A stretch of 64,000 nt of DNA from Actinomycetes bacterium. GTDB lineage: Bacteria > Actinomycetota > Acidimicrobiia > Acidimicrobiales > RAAP-2. Position 1 is the stretch's first letter; each line of letters opens with the position of its first letter. The stretch spans positions 1-64,000 of the forward strand of contig JAJYVS010000012.1 of NCBI GenBank assembly GCA_021791895.1, given 5' to 3'. Made by a program: the position numbers and the translations under genes. Positions 19,469 to 28,584 of this stretch are shown piece by piece. The notes below the pieces were generated by a model. That model worked only from the letters and a program-made list of their open reading frames with translations, was not told the origin of the DNA and ran no database searches.

Positions 19469-20743
19469 TCACCCGAAGGGGTTGGGGACGGGGTGCGTGA
19501 TGTCCAGGTAGGCGGCCGAGACCACGAGGAGCAGGAGCACCACGACGAAACCGTAGGTGAGCGGCATCAGCTTGGCCGCGTCGGCGTGGTAGGCGGGGCG
19601 GCCCCGCCTGGTGCGGATCCGCTCGTAGATCGCGATGGCGACGTGGCCCCCGTCGAGGGGGAGCATCGGCACCATGTTCAAGATGGCGACGAAGATGTTC
19701 AGCGCGATCAGGACGGCCAAAAGGGAGCCGATCCCGGCCTTCGCACCCTGGACGGCAATGCGCACGGCGCCGATGATCGACTCGGGCCGGCTGGCCTGCT
19801 GGGTGGGCGTGGCCTGGGATGGGTGGAGCACCTGGTGCACATAGCCCGAGATCCCGCTCGGCGAGAGGAGGTGGCCGAGCCCGGTGATCGCGCTCGAGGT
19901 GGTCTGACCCACCACCACCGCCGCGCCGCCGATGGCCCCGAACGGGTTCTCGGGGACGGCGACCCCGCCCAGGCTCACCCCGATCTCCCCGCTCAGCTGC
20001 TCGCGTCCGTTCACCAGGTGGCGCCGCCGCTCCGGCGCCACGCTGAGAGGGATGGTCCGGCCGTCGCGGCGGACGAGCAGGCTGACCGAGCGACCGGCCG
20101 AGCCCTCGATGGCCGTCACCAGCTGGTCGGGGTTGGAGAAGCCGTGGCCGTTGACGGCCACGATGACGTCGCCGAGCTCCATCCCCGCCTTCTCGGCCGG
20201 GTTGAGCCGCTGGCCGGCGAAGTGGCTGAAGCCGAGCACCTCGACCGCCGACCCCGAGGTCGACCCGACGAACACGAGCGCCGACCAGGCGAGCACGAAG
20301 GCCATCACGAAGTGCATGAACGAGCCAGCCGATGCCACGAGGACCCGCTTTCGGAACGGCGCCTGGCGGTAGGTGCGGGCCTCGTCGGCCGGGTGGACGT
20401 CCTCCAGGTTGGTCATGCCGGGGATCTTCACGTAGCCGCCGGCCGGGATGGCCTTGACCCCGTACTCGGTCTCACCCCGCCGGACCGACCACAGGCGGGG
20501 CCCGAACCCCACGAAGAACTCGGTGACCTTCATCCGGCTCCACTTGGCCGTGGCGAAGTGCCCGGCCTCGTGGACCATCACCATCACGACGACGGCCACG
20601 ACGACGAGGAAGAGGTCGCCCAACCCGAATGCGAAGAAGAGGGCCGCCACCACGGCCACCGCCGCTGCCAGACGGAGCAGCGCGGCGCGCGGCCGGACGC
20701 TCGGTGGAGCCGGTTGGGGTGGCTCGGGCGGCGCCAGCGTCAC
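19469..20743 (-). CDS. Site-2 metalloprotease, RseP/Rip1 family
   Basis: Intramembrane zinc protease that cleaves single-pass membrane proteins such as anti-sigma factors (family role). The 424-residue protein has the zinc motif HEAGH (H58, E59, H62) in its first membrane helices, a single PDZ domain around residues 170-250 (GMELGDVIVAVNGHGFSN), and the third zinc ligand in NMVPMLPLDGGHVAI. The final membrane segment is YGFVVVLLLLVVSAAYLDI. GTG at 20743 overlaps the dxr stop as GTGA. The dxr-rseP-ispG order is conserved in actinobacteria; substrates are unknown here. Confidence 0.93.
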   Translation of the reverse strand: MTLAPPEPPQPAPPSVRPRAALLRLAAAVAVVAALFFAFGLGDLFLVVVAVVVMVMVHEAGHFATAKWSRMKVTEFFVGFGPRLWSVRRGETEYGVKAIPAGGYVKIPGMTNLEDVHPADEARTYRQAPFRKRVLVASAGSFMHFVMAFVLAWSALVFVGSTSGSAVEVLGFSHFAGQRLNPAEKAGMELGDVIVAVNGHGFSNPDQLVTAIEGSAGRSVSLLVRRDGRTIPLSVAPERRRHLVNGREQLSGEIGVSLGGVAVPENPFGAIGGAAVVVGQTTSSAITGLGHLLSPSGISGYVHQVLHPSQATPTQQASRPESIIGAVRIAVQGAKAGIGSLLAVLIALNIFVAILNMVPMLPLDGGHVAIAIYERIRTRRGRPAYHADAAKLMPLTYGFVVVLLLLVVSAAYLDITHPVPNPFG

Positions 20744-21897
20744 CGGCCGCGCCCGGCCACGGCCACCGCCGCCCGCTCCCGGGCCTCCCGATCGGCGTCG
20801 AGGACGGCGTCAAAGGAGTCGATGGGCGCGCCGTCGAAGGCCTCGAGGGTCTCGGCCACCACCTCGGCGATGGCCGGCCAAGGGATGCGGCCCGAGAGAA
20901 ACGCCGCCACTGCGACCTCGTTGGCGGCGTTCAGCCACGCCGGGGCGCCCCCGCCGGTTCGCCCGGCCTGGTAGGCGAGGTCGAGGCAGGCGAACACCTC
21001 CCGATCCGGCGCTTCGAAGGTCAGCTGCAGGGGTCGTCCCCAGTCGACCGGGCCGAAGGCGACGTCCAGGCGTCGCGGATAGCCCATCGCATAGCCGATG
21101 GGAAGGCGCATGTCGGGCACCGACAGCTGGGCCAGGGTCGCGCCGTCGACCAGCTCGACCATGGAGTGGACGATCGACTGCGGGTGCACGACCACGTCGA
21201 TGCGGTCGTAGTCCACGCCGAACAGCTCATGGGCCTCGATTACCTCCAGGCCCTTGTTCATGAGCGTCGACGAGTCGATCGTGATCTTCGGACCCATCTT
21301 CCACGTCGGATGGGCCAGCGCCTCGTCGACGGTCACCGCGGAGAGGCTCGAGCGGTCTCGGCCGCGGAACGGGCCGCCGGACGCGGTGATGAGCAACCGG
21401 GCGACGTCGTCGGAGCCGACCGAGGCCAGGCACTGGTGGACGGCGCAGTGCTCGGAATCGACCGGCACGATCTCGGCCCCGGGCGTCGTCCGGGCCCGCT
21501 GGACGACCGGCGCGCCGGCGATGAGCGACTCCTTGTTGGCCAGGGCCAGCCGCGCCCCGGCCTCGAGTGCGGCCAGGGTGACCGGGAGGCCGGCGAACCC
21601 GACCACCCCGTTCACGACCACCTCCGCGGCACGGGCCGCTGCGACCAGCCCCTCGGGTCCCGCCACCACCTCGGTGCCCGCCGGCACGAGCTCGGCCAAC
21701 TTGGGTGCGAGCGTCGGGTCGCCGATCCCCACCAACGCGGGGCGCAGGGCCCGGGCCTGCTCGGCCAAGTGGTCGATCGAGCTCTGGGCGGCCAGCGCCA
21801 CCACCTCGAAGCGGCCCGCGCTCGCCTCGACGACCTCGACGGCCTGGGTCCCGATCGACCCGGTCGAGCCGACCAGGCTGACGGTGGCGCTAGTCAT
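20740..21897 (-). CDS. dxr: 1-deoxy-D-xylulose 5-phosphate reductoisomerase
   Basis: NADPH-dependent enzyme that makes MEP, the first committed step of the MEP isoprenoid pathway and the target of fosmidomycin. The 385-residue product has the NADPH-binding motif VGSTGSIGTQ near the N-terminus, ALANKESLIAG, the metal and substrate loop IVPVDSEHCAVHQCL, ITASGGPFRGRDR, and HPTWKMGPKITIDSSTLMNK. ATG at 21897 is preceded by GGGAG and begins the normal N-terminus; an in-frame upstream extension is unlike the family. Co-directional with cdsA upstream (79-base gap) and coupled to the site-2 protease. Confidence 0.97.
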   Translation of the reverse strand: MTSATVSLVGSTGSIGTQAVEVVEASAGRFEVVALAAQSSIDHLAEQARALRPALVGIGDPTLAPKLAELVPAGTEVVAGPEGLVAAARAAEVVVNGVVGFAGLPVTLAALEAGARLALANKESLIAGAPVVQRARTTPGAEIVPVDSEHCAVHQCLASVGSDDVARLLITASGGPFRGRDRSSLSAVTVDEALAHPTWKMGPKITIDSSTLMNKGLEVIEAHELFGVDYDRIDVVVHPQSIVHSMVELVDGATLAQLSVPDMRLPIGYAMGYPRRLDVAFGPVDWGRPLQLTFEAPDREVFACLDLAYQAGRTGGGAPAWLNAANEVAVAAFLSGRIPWPAIAEVVAETLEAFDGAPIDSFDAVLDADREARERAAVAVAGRGR

Positions 21898-21976
21898 GGG
21901 CTCCCGTCCGCTGCGGCGTCGGCATCGAGCCAGCATGCCATCGGGCTGGGTCTCCCCGTGGTCACCGGGGGACGGA

Positions 21977-23635
21977 TCATCCCAGGTGGAAGGCGATGAC
22001 CAGGTAGTAGGTGGCCGGCAGCGCGAACAGCAGTCCATCGATGCGGTCGAGCACCCCGCCGTGGCCCGGAAGCAGCCGGCCCATGTCCTTCAGGCCGAGG
22101 TGACGCTTCACCGTCGACTCGAACAGGTCCCCGAGCGTGGCCACGACCGAGACCACCAGGGCCAGCGCGGCGGCCTTGCCCACCGTCCAGGGGTGGATCA
22201 TGTGCACGATCACGACCGTGAGGACGAGCGAGGTGACCAGGCCGCCGACGAAGCCCTCCCAGGTCTTGTGGGGGCTCACCGAGGCCATGGGGTGGCGCCC
22301 GAGCCAGGCCCCGAAGGTGAGGGCCCCCACGTCGTAGGCGACCCCGGCGATCACCGCGCCGAGCAGGTAGGCGATCCCGTGGCGCGCCGGGAAGAGCGAG
22401 GGCGACAGCAACAGCGCCCCGAAGGAGCCGAACACGGCCACCCAACCGAAGACGAACAAGGTGGTCCCGGTCGAACGGACGGCATCGGTGTGCTCGACCC
22501 CAGCGAGGTGCCAGACGAGGCAGGCCGCCACCAGCAGCACCAGGACCAGGGGCAGCGCCGCCTCACCCTTGTTGTAGGCGGCGATCATGAGCGAGACCGT
22601 CGCCACCAGGCCGAGCAGGGTCACCGGGTGGTAGCCGCCGTGGCGGAAGGCGGCGAACGCCTCGGCCGCGGCCAGGGTGACGACCAGCGTTACCAGCCCG
22701 ACCGCCGCGGCCGAGCCGATCTTGAAGGTGATGAGGACCAGCCCGCCGAGGACCAGCCCCGAGACGATGGCGGCGGTCAGGTTGCGCGGCGACGCCTCCT
22801 CGGGCTCGGGCCCGGTCGGTGGACGGAGACGGTCGACCGGCGAGGTTCGGCGAGGCGGCGGCGCGGGGAACGCCTCGCGCTCGGTCTGCCTGGCCGCCCG
22901 GCGCTCGGAGGGCCGCAGGGATCGCAGGCGCGACGGCGGCGCCTCGAATGGCGCGTCGAGGTCGTCGACGACCACCGGCTCGCCCGTCCCGTTCCCGAGC
23001 GGCTCGGGGGTCTCGAACTCCGAAAGGGGCGGAACGTCGGCATCGGGCTCGGCCGGGCCGACCACCGGCAAGACGGCCGTGACCGGACCGTCGTCGCCCG
23101 GTGCCGGGGGCGAGGACAGCGAGAGGTCGTCCCACTCGGCATCTCCCGCGTCGCCCCAGGCGCCCTCGTCGAGGAGGTTCCCGACCCCGCTGCCGGTGCC
23201 CGGGAGGTCGAACACCCAGGGCTGGCGGTCCGAGTTGCCGGCGTCCAAGGAGCCCTGCCCGCTCTGGTCACCGACCAGCATCGAGGGGTCGAACCCCTCG
23301 TCCTGGGCCTCCCAGTCGGCCCCTCCCTCGCGCCAGGTCGGGCCCCGCAGCGACGGATAGGGATCGGCCTCGGCGCGCTCGTGCTCGCGCGACAGGATCG
23401 CCGGCACCTCGCCGGTGGCGGGCTCGGTCCAGTGCGGCAGCGGCGGGACCACGAAGGCCTGGGCGTCCGGATCGCTGTCGGTCCCGGGTTCCTCCTCGTC
23501 GATCTTGTCGTCGAGGTCGGCCTCGGGGTCGGGACGCCGGGCGGCCGACCGGCCGGCCGGCTCGGCACCGACGATCCGCACCCGGCCGCTCCGGTATCCG
23601 GTGTGCTCGAGGTCCTTGTCGTTCTCTCTCGCCAT
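21977..23635 (-). CDS. cdsA: Phosphatidate cytidylyltransferase with long disordered N-terminal extension
   Basis: Makes CDP-diacylglycerol from phosphatidate and CTP for phospholipid synthesis. At 552 residues it is about twice the usual length. Residues from about 285 on form the multi-helix CdsA domain (AAIVSGLVLGGLVLITF onward), ending in the signature SVVATLGDLFESTVKRHLG, then KDMGRLLPGHGGVLDRIDG, with the metal-binding Asp residues. The first ~284 residues are acidic, rich in Pro, Asp, Glu and Gly, without visible domains, turning basic (LRSLRPSERRAARQTE) just before the membrane part. It is a cytoplasmic tail of unknown role. Neighbours frr and dxr are the normal ones. Confidence 0.93.
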   Translation of the reverse strand: MARENDKDLEHTGYRSGRVRIVGAEPAGRSAARRPDPEADLDDKIDEEEPGTDSDPDAQAFVVPPLPHWTEPATGEVPAILSREHERAEADPYPSLRGPTWREGGADWEAQDEGFDPSMLVGDQSGQGSLDAGNSDRQPWVFDLPGTGSGVGNLLDEGAWGDAGDAEWDDLSLSSPPAPGDDGPVTAVLPVVGPAEPDADVPPLSEFETPEPLGNGTGEPVVVDDLDAPFEAPPSRLRSLRPSERRAARQTEREAFPAPPPRRTSPVDRLRPPTGPEPEEASPRNLTAAIVSGLVLGGLVLITFKIGSAAAVGLVTLVVTLAAAEAFAAFRHGGYHPVTLLGLVATVSLMIAAYNKGEAALPLVLVLLVAACLVWHLAGVEHTDAVRSTGTTLFVFGWVAVFGSFGALLLSPSLFPARHGIAYLLGAVIAGVAYDVGALTFGAWLGRHPMASVSPHKTWEGFVGGLVTSLVLTVVIVHMIHPWTVGKAAALALVVSVVATLGDLFESTVKRHLGLKDMGRLLPGHGGVLDRIDGLLFALPATYYLVIAFHLG

Positions 23636-23644
23636 CAGTCCCCC

Positions 23645-24214
23645 TCAGACCTCCAAGAGCTCGCGCTCTTTGTGGCTGAGCAGCTCGTCGATCTCGCCGA
23701 TCTGACCGTGGGTCAGCTTCTCGAGCTCCTTTTCGATCCGCTCGAGCTCATCGGCGGTGAGCGACCCGTCCTTCTCCAGGCCCTCGAGCTCGTGGCGCGC
23801 TCCCCGGCGCACGTTGCGGACCGCGACCCGGCCCTCCTCGGCCTTGTGACGGACCACTTTGACCAGTTCCTTGCGCCGTTCCTCGGTGAGCGCCGGGAAG
23901 GCCAGGCGGATCACCGTGCCGTCGTTCGCCGGGTGGATGCCGAGGTCCGAGGCGTTGATGGCCTTCTCGATGGCACCGAGCGAGCCCTTGTCGTAGGGGG
24001 AGACCACGAGGAGCATGGCGTCGGGGACGCTGAACCCGGCCAGCTGGCGGAGCGGCGTCTGGGTCCCGTAGTAGTCGACCATCAGGGTCTCGACCAGCGC
24101 CGGGGTGGCCCGTCCGGTGCGCACCGAGGCGAAGTCGGCCTTGGCGTGCTCGACGGCCTTGGCCATCTTCTCGCGGACCTCTTCGAGGACCAACTGGCCG
24201 AGCTCCTCGGTCAT
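23645..24214 (-). CDS. frr: Ribosome recycling factor
   Basis: With EF-G, splits post-termination ribosomes. The 189-residue protein has the typical frame: KMAKAVEHAKADFASVRTGR, ALVETLMVDYYGTQTPLRQL, NDGTVIRLAFPALTEERRKE, and a long C-terminal coiled arm rich in Glu, Lys and Leu. ATG at 24214 overlaps the pyrH stop as ATGA, supporting coupling. The order rpsB-tsf-pyrH-frr is one of the most conserved bacterial operons. Confidence 0.97.
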   Translation of the reverse strand: MTEELGQLVLEEVREKMAKAVEHAKADFASVRTGRATPALVETLMVDYYGTQTPLRQLAGFSVPDAMLLVVSPYDKGSLGAIEKAINASDLGIHPANDGTVIRLAFPALTEERRKELVKVVRHKAEEGRVAVRNVRRGARHELEGLEKDGSLTADELERIEKELEKLTHGQIGEIDELLSHKERELLEV

Positions 24215-24930
24215 CGGACCAGCGTACCGATCTGCTCGCCGCTGAGCGCCCGGCGCAAATTACCCTCGCGCATCAGGTCGAACACCCGGATTGGCAGGCC
24301 GTTGTCCTTGCAGAAGGTCACCGCGGTGAGATCCATCACCCGGAGGTCCTTGGCCACGATGTCCATGAAAGAGATCTCGTCGAAGCGGGTCGCGGTGGGT
24401 TCGAGACGGGGATCGGCGCTGTACACCCCGTCGACGCCGCCGTGGGTCCCCTTGAACAGCAAGTCCGCCTCGATCTCGGCCGCCCGCAGGGCGGCCGAGG
24501 TGTCGGTGGTGAAGTAGGGGTTCCCCATGCCCGCGGCGAGCAGGACGACCCGGCCCTTCTCCAGGTGGCGGATGGCCCGCCGCCGGATGTAGGGCTCGGC
24601 CACCTCGGCCATGTGCACGGCCGTCAGCACCCTTGTGTCCTGCCCATGCTTCTCCAGCGCGTCCTGCAGGGCCAGCGCGTTGATGACGGTCGCCAGCATG
24701 CCCATGGTGTCCGAGGTGGCCCGGTCCATGCCGGCGCCGACGCCGGTGGTCCCCCGCCAGATGTTGCCCCCGCCGACCACCACCGCCAGCTCGATGTCGA
24801 GGTCGGCCCGGGCCTCGGAGATCTCCACGGCGAAGCGCTCGACCACGCCGGCGTCCAGGGTCTCCTCGGAGGACGCCGAGGCCAACGCTTCCCCCGACAT
24901 CTTCAACACGACCCGCTTCTGGTCAGCCAT
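24211..24930 (-). CDS. pyrH: UMP kinase
   Basis: Phosphorylates UMP to UDP; bacterial hexameric enzyme of the amino-acid-kinase fold, usually UTP-inhibited and GTP-activated. The 239-residue protein starts KRVVLKMSGEALA, followed by VVGGGNIWRG, MDRATSDTMGMLATVINALA, GNPYFTTDTSAALRAAEIEA, and LFKGTHGGVDGVYSADPRLE. ATG at 24930 begins the family N-terminus. Between tsf (30-base gap) and frr (four-base overlap). Confidence 0.97.
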   Translation of the reverse strand: MADQKRVVLKMSGEALASASSEETLDAGVVERFAVEISEARADLDIELAVVVGGGNIWRGTTGVGAGMDRATSDTMGMLATVINALALQDALEKHGQDTRVLTAVHMAEVAEPYIRRRAIRHLEKGRVVLLAAGMGNPYFTTDTSAALRAAEIEADLLFKGTHGGVDGVYSADPRLEPTATRFDEISFMDIVAKDLRVMDLTAVTFCKDNGLPIRVFDLMREGNLRRALSGEQIGTLVR

Positions 24931-24960
24931 GCGCTGCTCCCGCGTCGGTCCGAGACGATC

Positions 24961-25755
24961 CTAGGAACCGATCACCACCTGGGCGAAGCCCACGATCCGG
25001 GCCGAGCCCAGCATTGCCCCGACGGACGTCTTGTCGTCGTGGGCCGACGGCTGCTCGAGGAGCACCCGTTCCTTGAACCACCCGTTCAGGCGGCCCTCGA
25101 CGATCTTGGCCAGCGCGGCCTCGGGCTTGCCCTCGTTACGTGACAGGGCCTCGAGCGTCCGCCGCTCCTCCTCGACCACCTCGGCCGGGACCTCCTCGCG
25201 CCGCAGGTAGGTAGGCCTCGAGAACGCGGCCGTCAGGGCCACCTCGTGGGCCAGCTCTGGCGTCCCGTCCGCCAGGACGACCGCCACCGCGTTGACGCCG
25301 CGCCCCGACTGCTGGTGGAGATAGGTGTCGACGACCTCACCCTCGCCGGCGACCAGCCGATAGACGCTGCCGACCGAGATGTTCTCCTTGAGCGTCGCCG
25401 CCAGCTGCGCCACCTCGTCGCGGCGCGTGGCCACGGCGTCCTCCCCCTCCGCGGCCACCAGTGCCGCCAGGTCGTCGGCCACCGCCACGAAGTCGGCCGC
25501 CTTGGCCACGAAGTCGGTCTCGCAACGCAGCTCGACCAGCGCCGCGACGTCGCGGTCCTTCACCACCGCGACCGCGCCCTGCACGGCCTCGCGGTCCCCC
25601 CGCTTCTGGGCCTCGGCCAGACCCCGCTCCCGGAGCCACACCGCGGCCCGGTCCATGTCGCCGTCGCACGCCTCGAGGGCCCGCTTGGCGTCCATCATCC
25701 CGGCGCCGGTCTCCTGGCGCAGCCGTTGCACGTCCTTGGCCGTGAAGTCGGCCAC
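24961..25755 (-). CDS. tsf: Elongation factor Ts
   Basis: Guanine-nucleotide exchange factor for EF-Tu. The 264-residue protein has the UBA-like N-terminus DVQRLRQETGAGMMDAKRAL with the EF-Tu-contacting region, RCETDFVAKAADF, and the dimerisation part. GTG at 25755 is preferred because GGAGG is seven bases upstream; GTG at 25761, overlapping the rpsB stop, has almost no spacer. Upstream in-frame translation is a shadow of rpsB. Confidence 0.96.
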   Translation of the reverse strand: MADFTAKDVQRLRQETGAGMMDAKRALEACDGDMDRAAVWLRERGLAEAQKRGDREAVQGAVAVVKDRDVAALVELRCETDFVAKAADFVAVADDLAALVAAEGEDAVATRRDEVAQLAATLKENISVGSVYRLVAGEGEVVDTYLHQQSGRGVNAVAVVLADGTPELAHEVALTAAFSRPTYLRREEVPAEVVEEERRTLEALSRNEGKPEAALAKIVEGRLNGWFKERVLLEQPSAHDDKTSVGAMLGSARIVGFAQVVIGS

Positions 25756-25757
25756 CG

Positions 25758-26651
25758 TCACACCTCCGATCCGGCGTCGTCCGACGGGGACTCCTCCGAC
25801 GCCGGGTCCACCTCGGCCGTGGCGGTCGGGGGGGCCGGCACCGGGGCCGGCTCCTCGGGGACCTCGGCGTCGGCCGGCCCTTGGGCCTCGGGGGCCGGGG
25901 GCGGCGCGGGCCGGGGTGGCCGGGGGGGGGCGACGGCCGGCTCGGGGCTGCGTTGCGGGCGGTGGCCGGCGATCCAGTGTCCCTCCCGGACGGCCTCGGC
26001 CACGATCCGGCACATGAGCGCGCCGGCCCGGATGGCGTCGTCGTTGCCCGGGATGACATAGGTGATCACGTCGGGGTCGCAGTTGGTGTCGACCACCGCC
26101 ACCACCGGCATCTTCAACTTGTTGGCCTCGGTCACCGCGATGTGCTCCTTCTTCGTGTCGATCACGAAGATGGCCTCCGGGAGCCGGTCGAGCCCGCTGA
26201 TGCCCCCCAGGTTCCGCTGGAGTTTCTCGAGCTCGCGGACATGGCGGAGCGCCTCGCGCTTGGGCATCCCCTCGAAGTCCCCTGCGGCCTGCATCGCCTC
26301 GAGCTCCTGCATGCGCTTCACCCGGGAGCTCACGGTGGCGAAGTTGGTGAGCATCCCGCCCAGCCACCGCTGGTTGACGTAGGGCATCCCACAGGCCGCG
26401 GCGTAGTCGGCAACCGGTCCCTGGGTCTGCTTCTTCGTCCCGACGAAGAGCACCTTGCCGCCGCCGGCGACCAGGTCCCGCAGGAAGGTGTAGGCCGATT
26501 CGACCCCCTCGAGGGTCTTGTGCAGGTCGATCAGGTAGATCCCGTTGCGCTCGCCCAGGATGTAGCGGCGCATCTTCGGGTTCCACCGGCGGGTCTGGTG
26601 CCCGAAGTGGACCCCCGCGTCCAGCATCTGGCGCATCGTCACGACGGCCAC
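25758..26651 (-). CDS. rpsB: 30S ribosomal protein S2 with C-terminal extension
   Basis: Small-subunit protein at the head-body junction. The 297-residue protein has the S2 core: [66 protein letters not shown], and [20 protein letters not shown]. After about residue 230 comes a ~65-residue disordered tail rich in Pro, Ala and Glu, absent from E. coli S2 though tails of this kind occur in actinobacteria. GTG at 26651 is chosen because GGAGG sits seven bases upstream. A structured leader and a possible promoter precede it. Confidence 0.95.
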   Translation of the reverse strand: MAVVTMRQMLDAGVHFGHQTRRWNPKMRRYILGERNGIYLIDLHKTLEGVESAYTFLRDLVAGGGKVLFVGTKKQTQGPVADYAAACGMPYVNQRWLGGMLTNFATVSSRVKRMQELEAMQAAGDFEGMPKREALRHVRELEKLQRNLGGISGLDRLPEAIFVIDTKKEHIAVTEANKLKMPVVAVVDTNCDPDVITYVIPGNDDAIRAGALMCRIVAEAVREGHWIAGHRPQRSPEPAVAPPRPPRPAPPPAPEAQGPADAEVPEEPAPVPAPPTATAEVDPASEESPSDDAGSEV

Positions 26652-26678
26652 AGGTTGTCCTCCAGTCGGTTGGTCCTC

Positions 26679-26724
26679 CCCGGGCGCAGCACCTCCGCAG
26701 AGGCGACCGTGGAACGCGCCCGGG
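26679..26724 (-). promoter_or_regulatory. Structured rpsB leader
   Basis: Perfect 9-base arms CCCGGGCGC / GCGCCCGGG enclose a 28-base loop that itself can pair CCTC with GAGG. A smaller stem, CTCTC / GAGAG with a four-base loop, is at 26747-26760. Leaders of rpsB are often autoregulated by S2 in other bacteria; that role here is inference. Confidence 0.4.
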
Positions 26725-26769
26725 TGCGTTGATGAAAGGGTGACCACTCTCCTCAGAGAGGGCCGCATG

Positions 26770-26797
26770 AGTCTACCCGGCCCCGGGGGGGCGGGAA
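26770..26797 (-). promoter_or_regulatory. Possible rpsB promoter
   Basis: On the minus strand TTCCCG (26797-26792) and TAGACT (26775-26770) are 16 bases apart, just after the xerC stop. The -10 is a fair actinobacterial match and the -35 a poor one. It would give a leader of roughly 110 bases. Confidence 0.3.
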
Positions 26798-26805
26798 GCC
26801 GCAGC

Positions 26806-27723
26806 TCAGGCCCGCGGATGGGTGCCCTTGTAGACGGCCACCAGCCGTTCCTTGCTCACGTGGGTGTACACCTGGGTCGTCTGGAGGCTGGCGTGCCCGA
26901 GCAGCTCTTGGACCACCCGCAGGTCGGCGCCCCCGTCGAGCAGGTGGGTGGCGAAGCTGTGCCGCAGGGCATGGGGGTGGGTGGGGACCGGGGAGCGGCG
27001 GTCGAGGATCCGGCGAACGTCTCGGGGCCCGAGGCGCCGGCCGACCCGGTTCAAGAACACCGCGTCGGGGGGGCTGTCCGGGCGGGCGAGGACCCCCCGG
27101 CCCTCTGCCAGCCAGCCTTGGAGGGCCCGGACGGCCTGGTCGTGGATCGGGACCTGTCGCTCCTTGGAACCCTTCCCGGTCACCGTCACGATCCGCCCCG
27201 AGAGGTCGACGCCCGCCCGGTCGAGACCGCAGAGCTCGGCGACCCGCAGCCCGGCCGCGTAGAGGAGCTCCAGGACGGCCAGATCGCGCCGCTCCAGGGC
27301 CAGGCCCAGGTCGTCGGACGGTTCGGGCCGCGGCTCGAGCAGGCGCTCGAGCTCGGCGTGCGAGAGGACCCGGGGCAGGCGGCCGGCGGCCTTGGGGGAG
27401 GACAGAACCCGGGCCGGGTCGACGGCCAGGAGCCCCCGGCGCCGGCACCACGAGAAGTAGGTGCGGAGCGCGGCGGCCTTGCGGGCCACCGAGGCCCGGG
27501 CGAACCGCCTGGTGGTCAGGTAGGCGAGGTACCGGCGCAAGAGGACCCTCTCGACCCGGTCGGGTGCCTCCACCCCCGCACGCGACGCCCACTCGGCGAA
27601 GGCGGCGACGTCGGCGCGATAGGCCCGGCGGGTGGCCGGGGCCCGGCCCGAGAGCGAGAGCACGAACGCGTCCAGCTCCCACGCCGGGGCCGGCCCGTCG
27701 TCGTCGACGCGACGCGCGCTCAT
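26806..27723 (-). CDS. xerC: Tyrosine recombinase XerC
   Basis: Site-specific recombinase that with XerD resolves chromosome dimers at dif. The 305-residue protein has an N-terminal SAM-like core-binding domain ([17 protein letters not shown]) and the catalytic domain with all six active-site positions: R160 in GLRVAEL, K184 in TGKGSKE, H251 and R254 in [13 protein letters not shown]277 in LLGHASL, and the nucleophile Y286 in [11 protein letters not shown] at 27723 is preferred; GTG at 27732 would add three residues. A chromosomal xerC beside rpsB is normal in actinobacteria, and no att-like sites or cargo genes suggest a mobile integrase. Confidence 0.94.
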   Translation of the reverse strand: MSARRVDDDGPAPAWELDAFVLSLSGRAPATRRAYRADVAAFAEWASRAGVEAPDRVERVLLRRYLAYLTTRRFARASVARKAAALRTYFSWCRRRGLLAVDPARVLSSPKAAGRLPRVLSHAELERLLEPRPEPSDDLGLALERRDLAVLELLYAAGLRVAELCGLDRAGVDLSGRIVTVTGKGSKERQVPIHDQAVRALQGWLAEGRGVLARPDSPPDAVFLNRVGRRLGPRDVRRILDRRSPVPTHPHALRHSFATHLLDGGADLRVVQELLGHASLQTTQVYTHVSKERLVAVYKGTHPRA

Positions 27724-27899
27724 CACGAGCACTCACGCTACGTTGCCTTGTTGCCCCTGGTGGGGACAGTGGCGGCCCGCCGAGCACGGCGCAAGCGGCC
27801 CCAGGCGGCGGAGCCGCTATGGCAAGATCGGCCTGACGGCTCGGGGCGCGCGGTGCCGTGGCCCGGCGAGCCGCCGTCCAGGCGAAGAGAGGCGACGCG

Positions 27900-28583
27900 A
27901 TGAGCAGCCGCATCCTGGTGGTGGAGGACGACGAACGGATCCGCTCCTCGATGCGCCTCGCTCTCGAAGAGGAGGGCTACGAGGTCGACGATGTGGGCAG
28001 CGGGGAGGAGGCGCTCGACCACTTCAACGCCCAGGCCCCCGACGTCACCCTCATCGACCTCATGCTGCCGGGGATGGACGGGTTCGAGTGCTGCCGGGCC
28101 CTGCGGCGCCAAAGCGCGGTACCGATCATCATGGTGACCGCCCGCACCGACACCCACGACATCGTGGCCGGGCTCGAGGCCGGCGCGGACGACTACGTGA
28201 CCAAGCCGTTCGTGGCCAAGGAGCTCGGCGCCCGGATCCGGGCCCTCCTGCGCCGGGCCCGGCCGGCCGAGGAGGAGCCCCGCGTGCTCACCTTCGGCGA
28301 CCTCGAGCTCATCCCCGAGCAGGGGGTGCTCCGTCACCGCGACGGGGAGGACGTGCACTGCACGAGGACCGAGTTCCGCCTGCTGTGCGAGCTGGCCACC
28401 AACCCCAACAAGGTCCTCACCCGAGAGCAGCTGCTCGACCGGGTCTGGGGGTACGACTACTTCGGCGACGGTCGTCTGGTCGACGTGCACATCCGCCGAC
28501 TGCGGACGAAGGTGGAATCCGACCCGGCTCTCCCCCGCCACATCCTCACCGTCCGCGGCATGGGCTACAAGCTGGTCCCCTGA
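27900..28583 (+). CDS. OmpR/PhoB-family response regulator (MtrA-like)
   Basis: DNA-binding output of a two-component system. The 227-residue protein has a receiver domain with the acidic pocket (VVEDDE), phosphoacceptor D53, T80 and K102, then a winged-helix DNA-binding domain (TRTEFRLLCELATNPNKVLT, ending RRLRTKVESDPALPRHILTV). Context, with an adjacent kinase and a GerMN lipoprotein, matches MtrA-MtrB-LpqB, which controls cell division and wall genes in mycobacteria; orthology is an inference. ATG at 27900 gives the standard SSRILVVEDD start. Promoter lies in the 176-base gap shared with xerC. Confidence 0.92.
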   Translation: MSSRILVVEDDERIRSSMRLALEEEGYEVDDVGSGEEALDHFNAQAPDVTLIDLMLPGMDGFECCRALRRQSAVPIIMVTARTDTHDIVAGLEAGADDYVTKPFVAKELGARIRALLRRARPAEEEPRVLTFGDLELIPEQGVLRHRDGEDVHCTRTEFRLLCELATNPNKVLTREQLLDRVWGYDYFGDGRLVDVHIRRLRTKVESDPALPRHILTVRGMGYKLVP

Positions 28584-28584
28584 G

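Noticed and set aside
21254-24517. 1087-codon open frame on the plus strand over dxr, cdsA and frr
   Set aside because: Antisense shadow of three well-recognised genes; length reflects absence of stops in GC-rich DNA.
26806-27723. XerC as integrase of a mobile island
   Set aside because: All neighbours are core genes in standard order, and no att repeats or cargo were seen.
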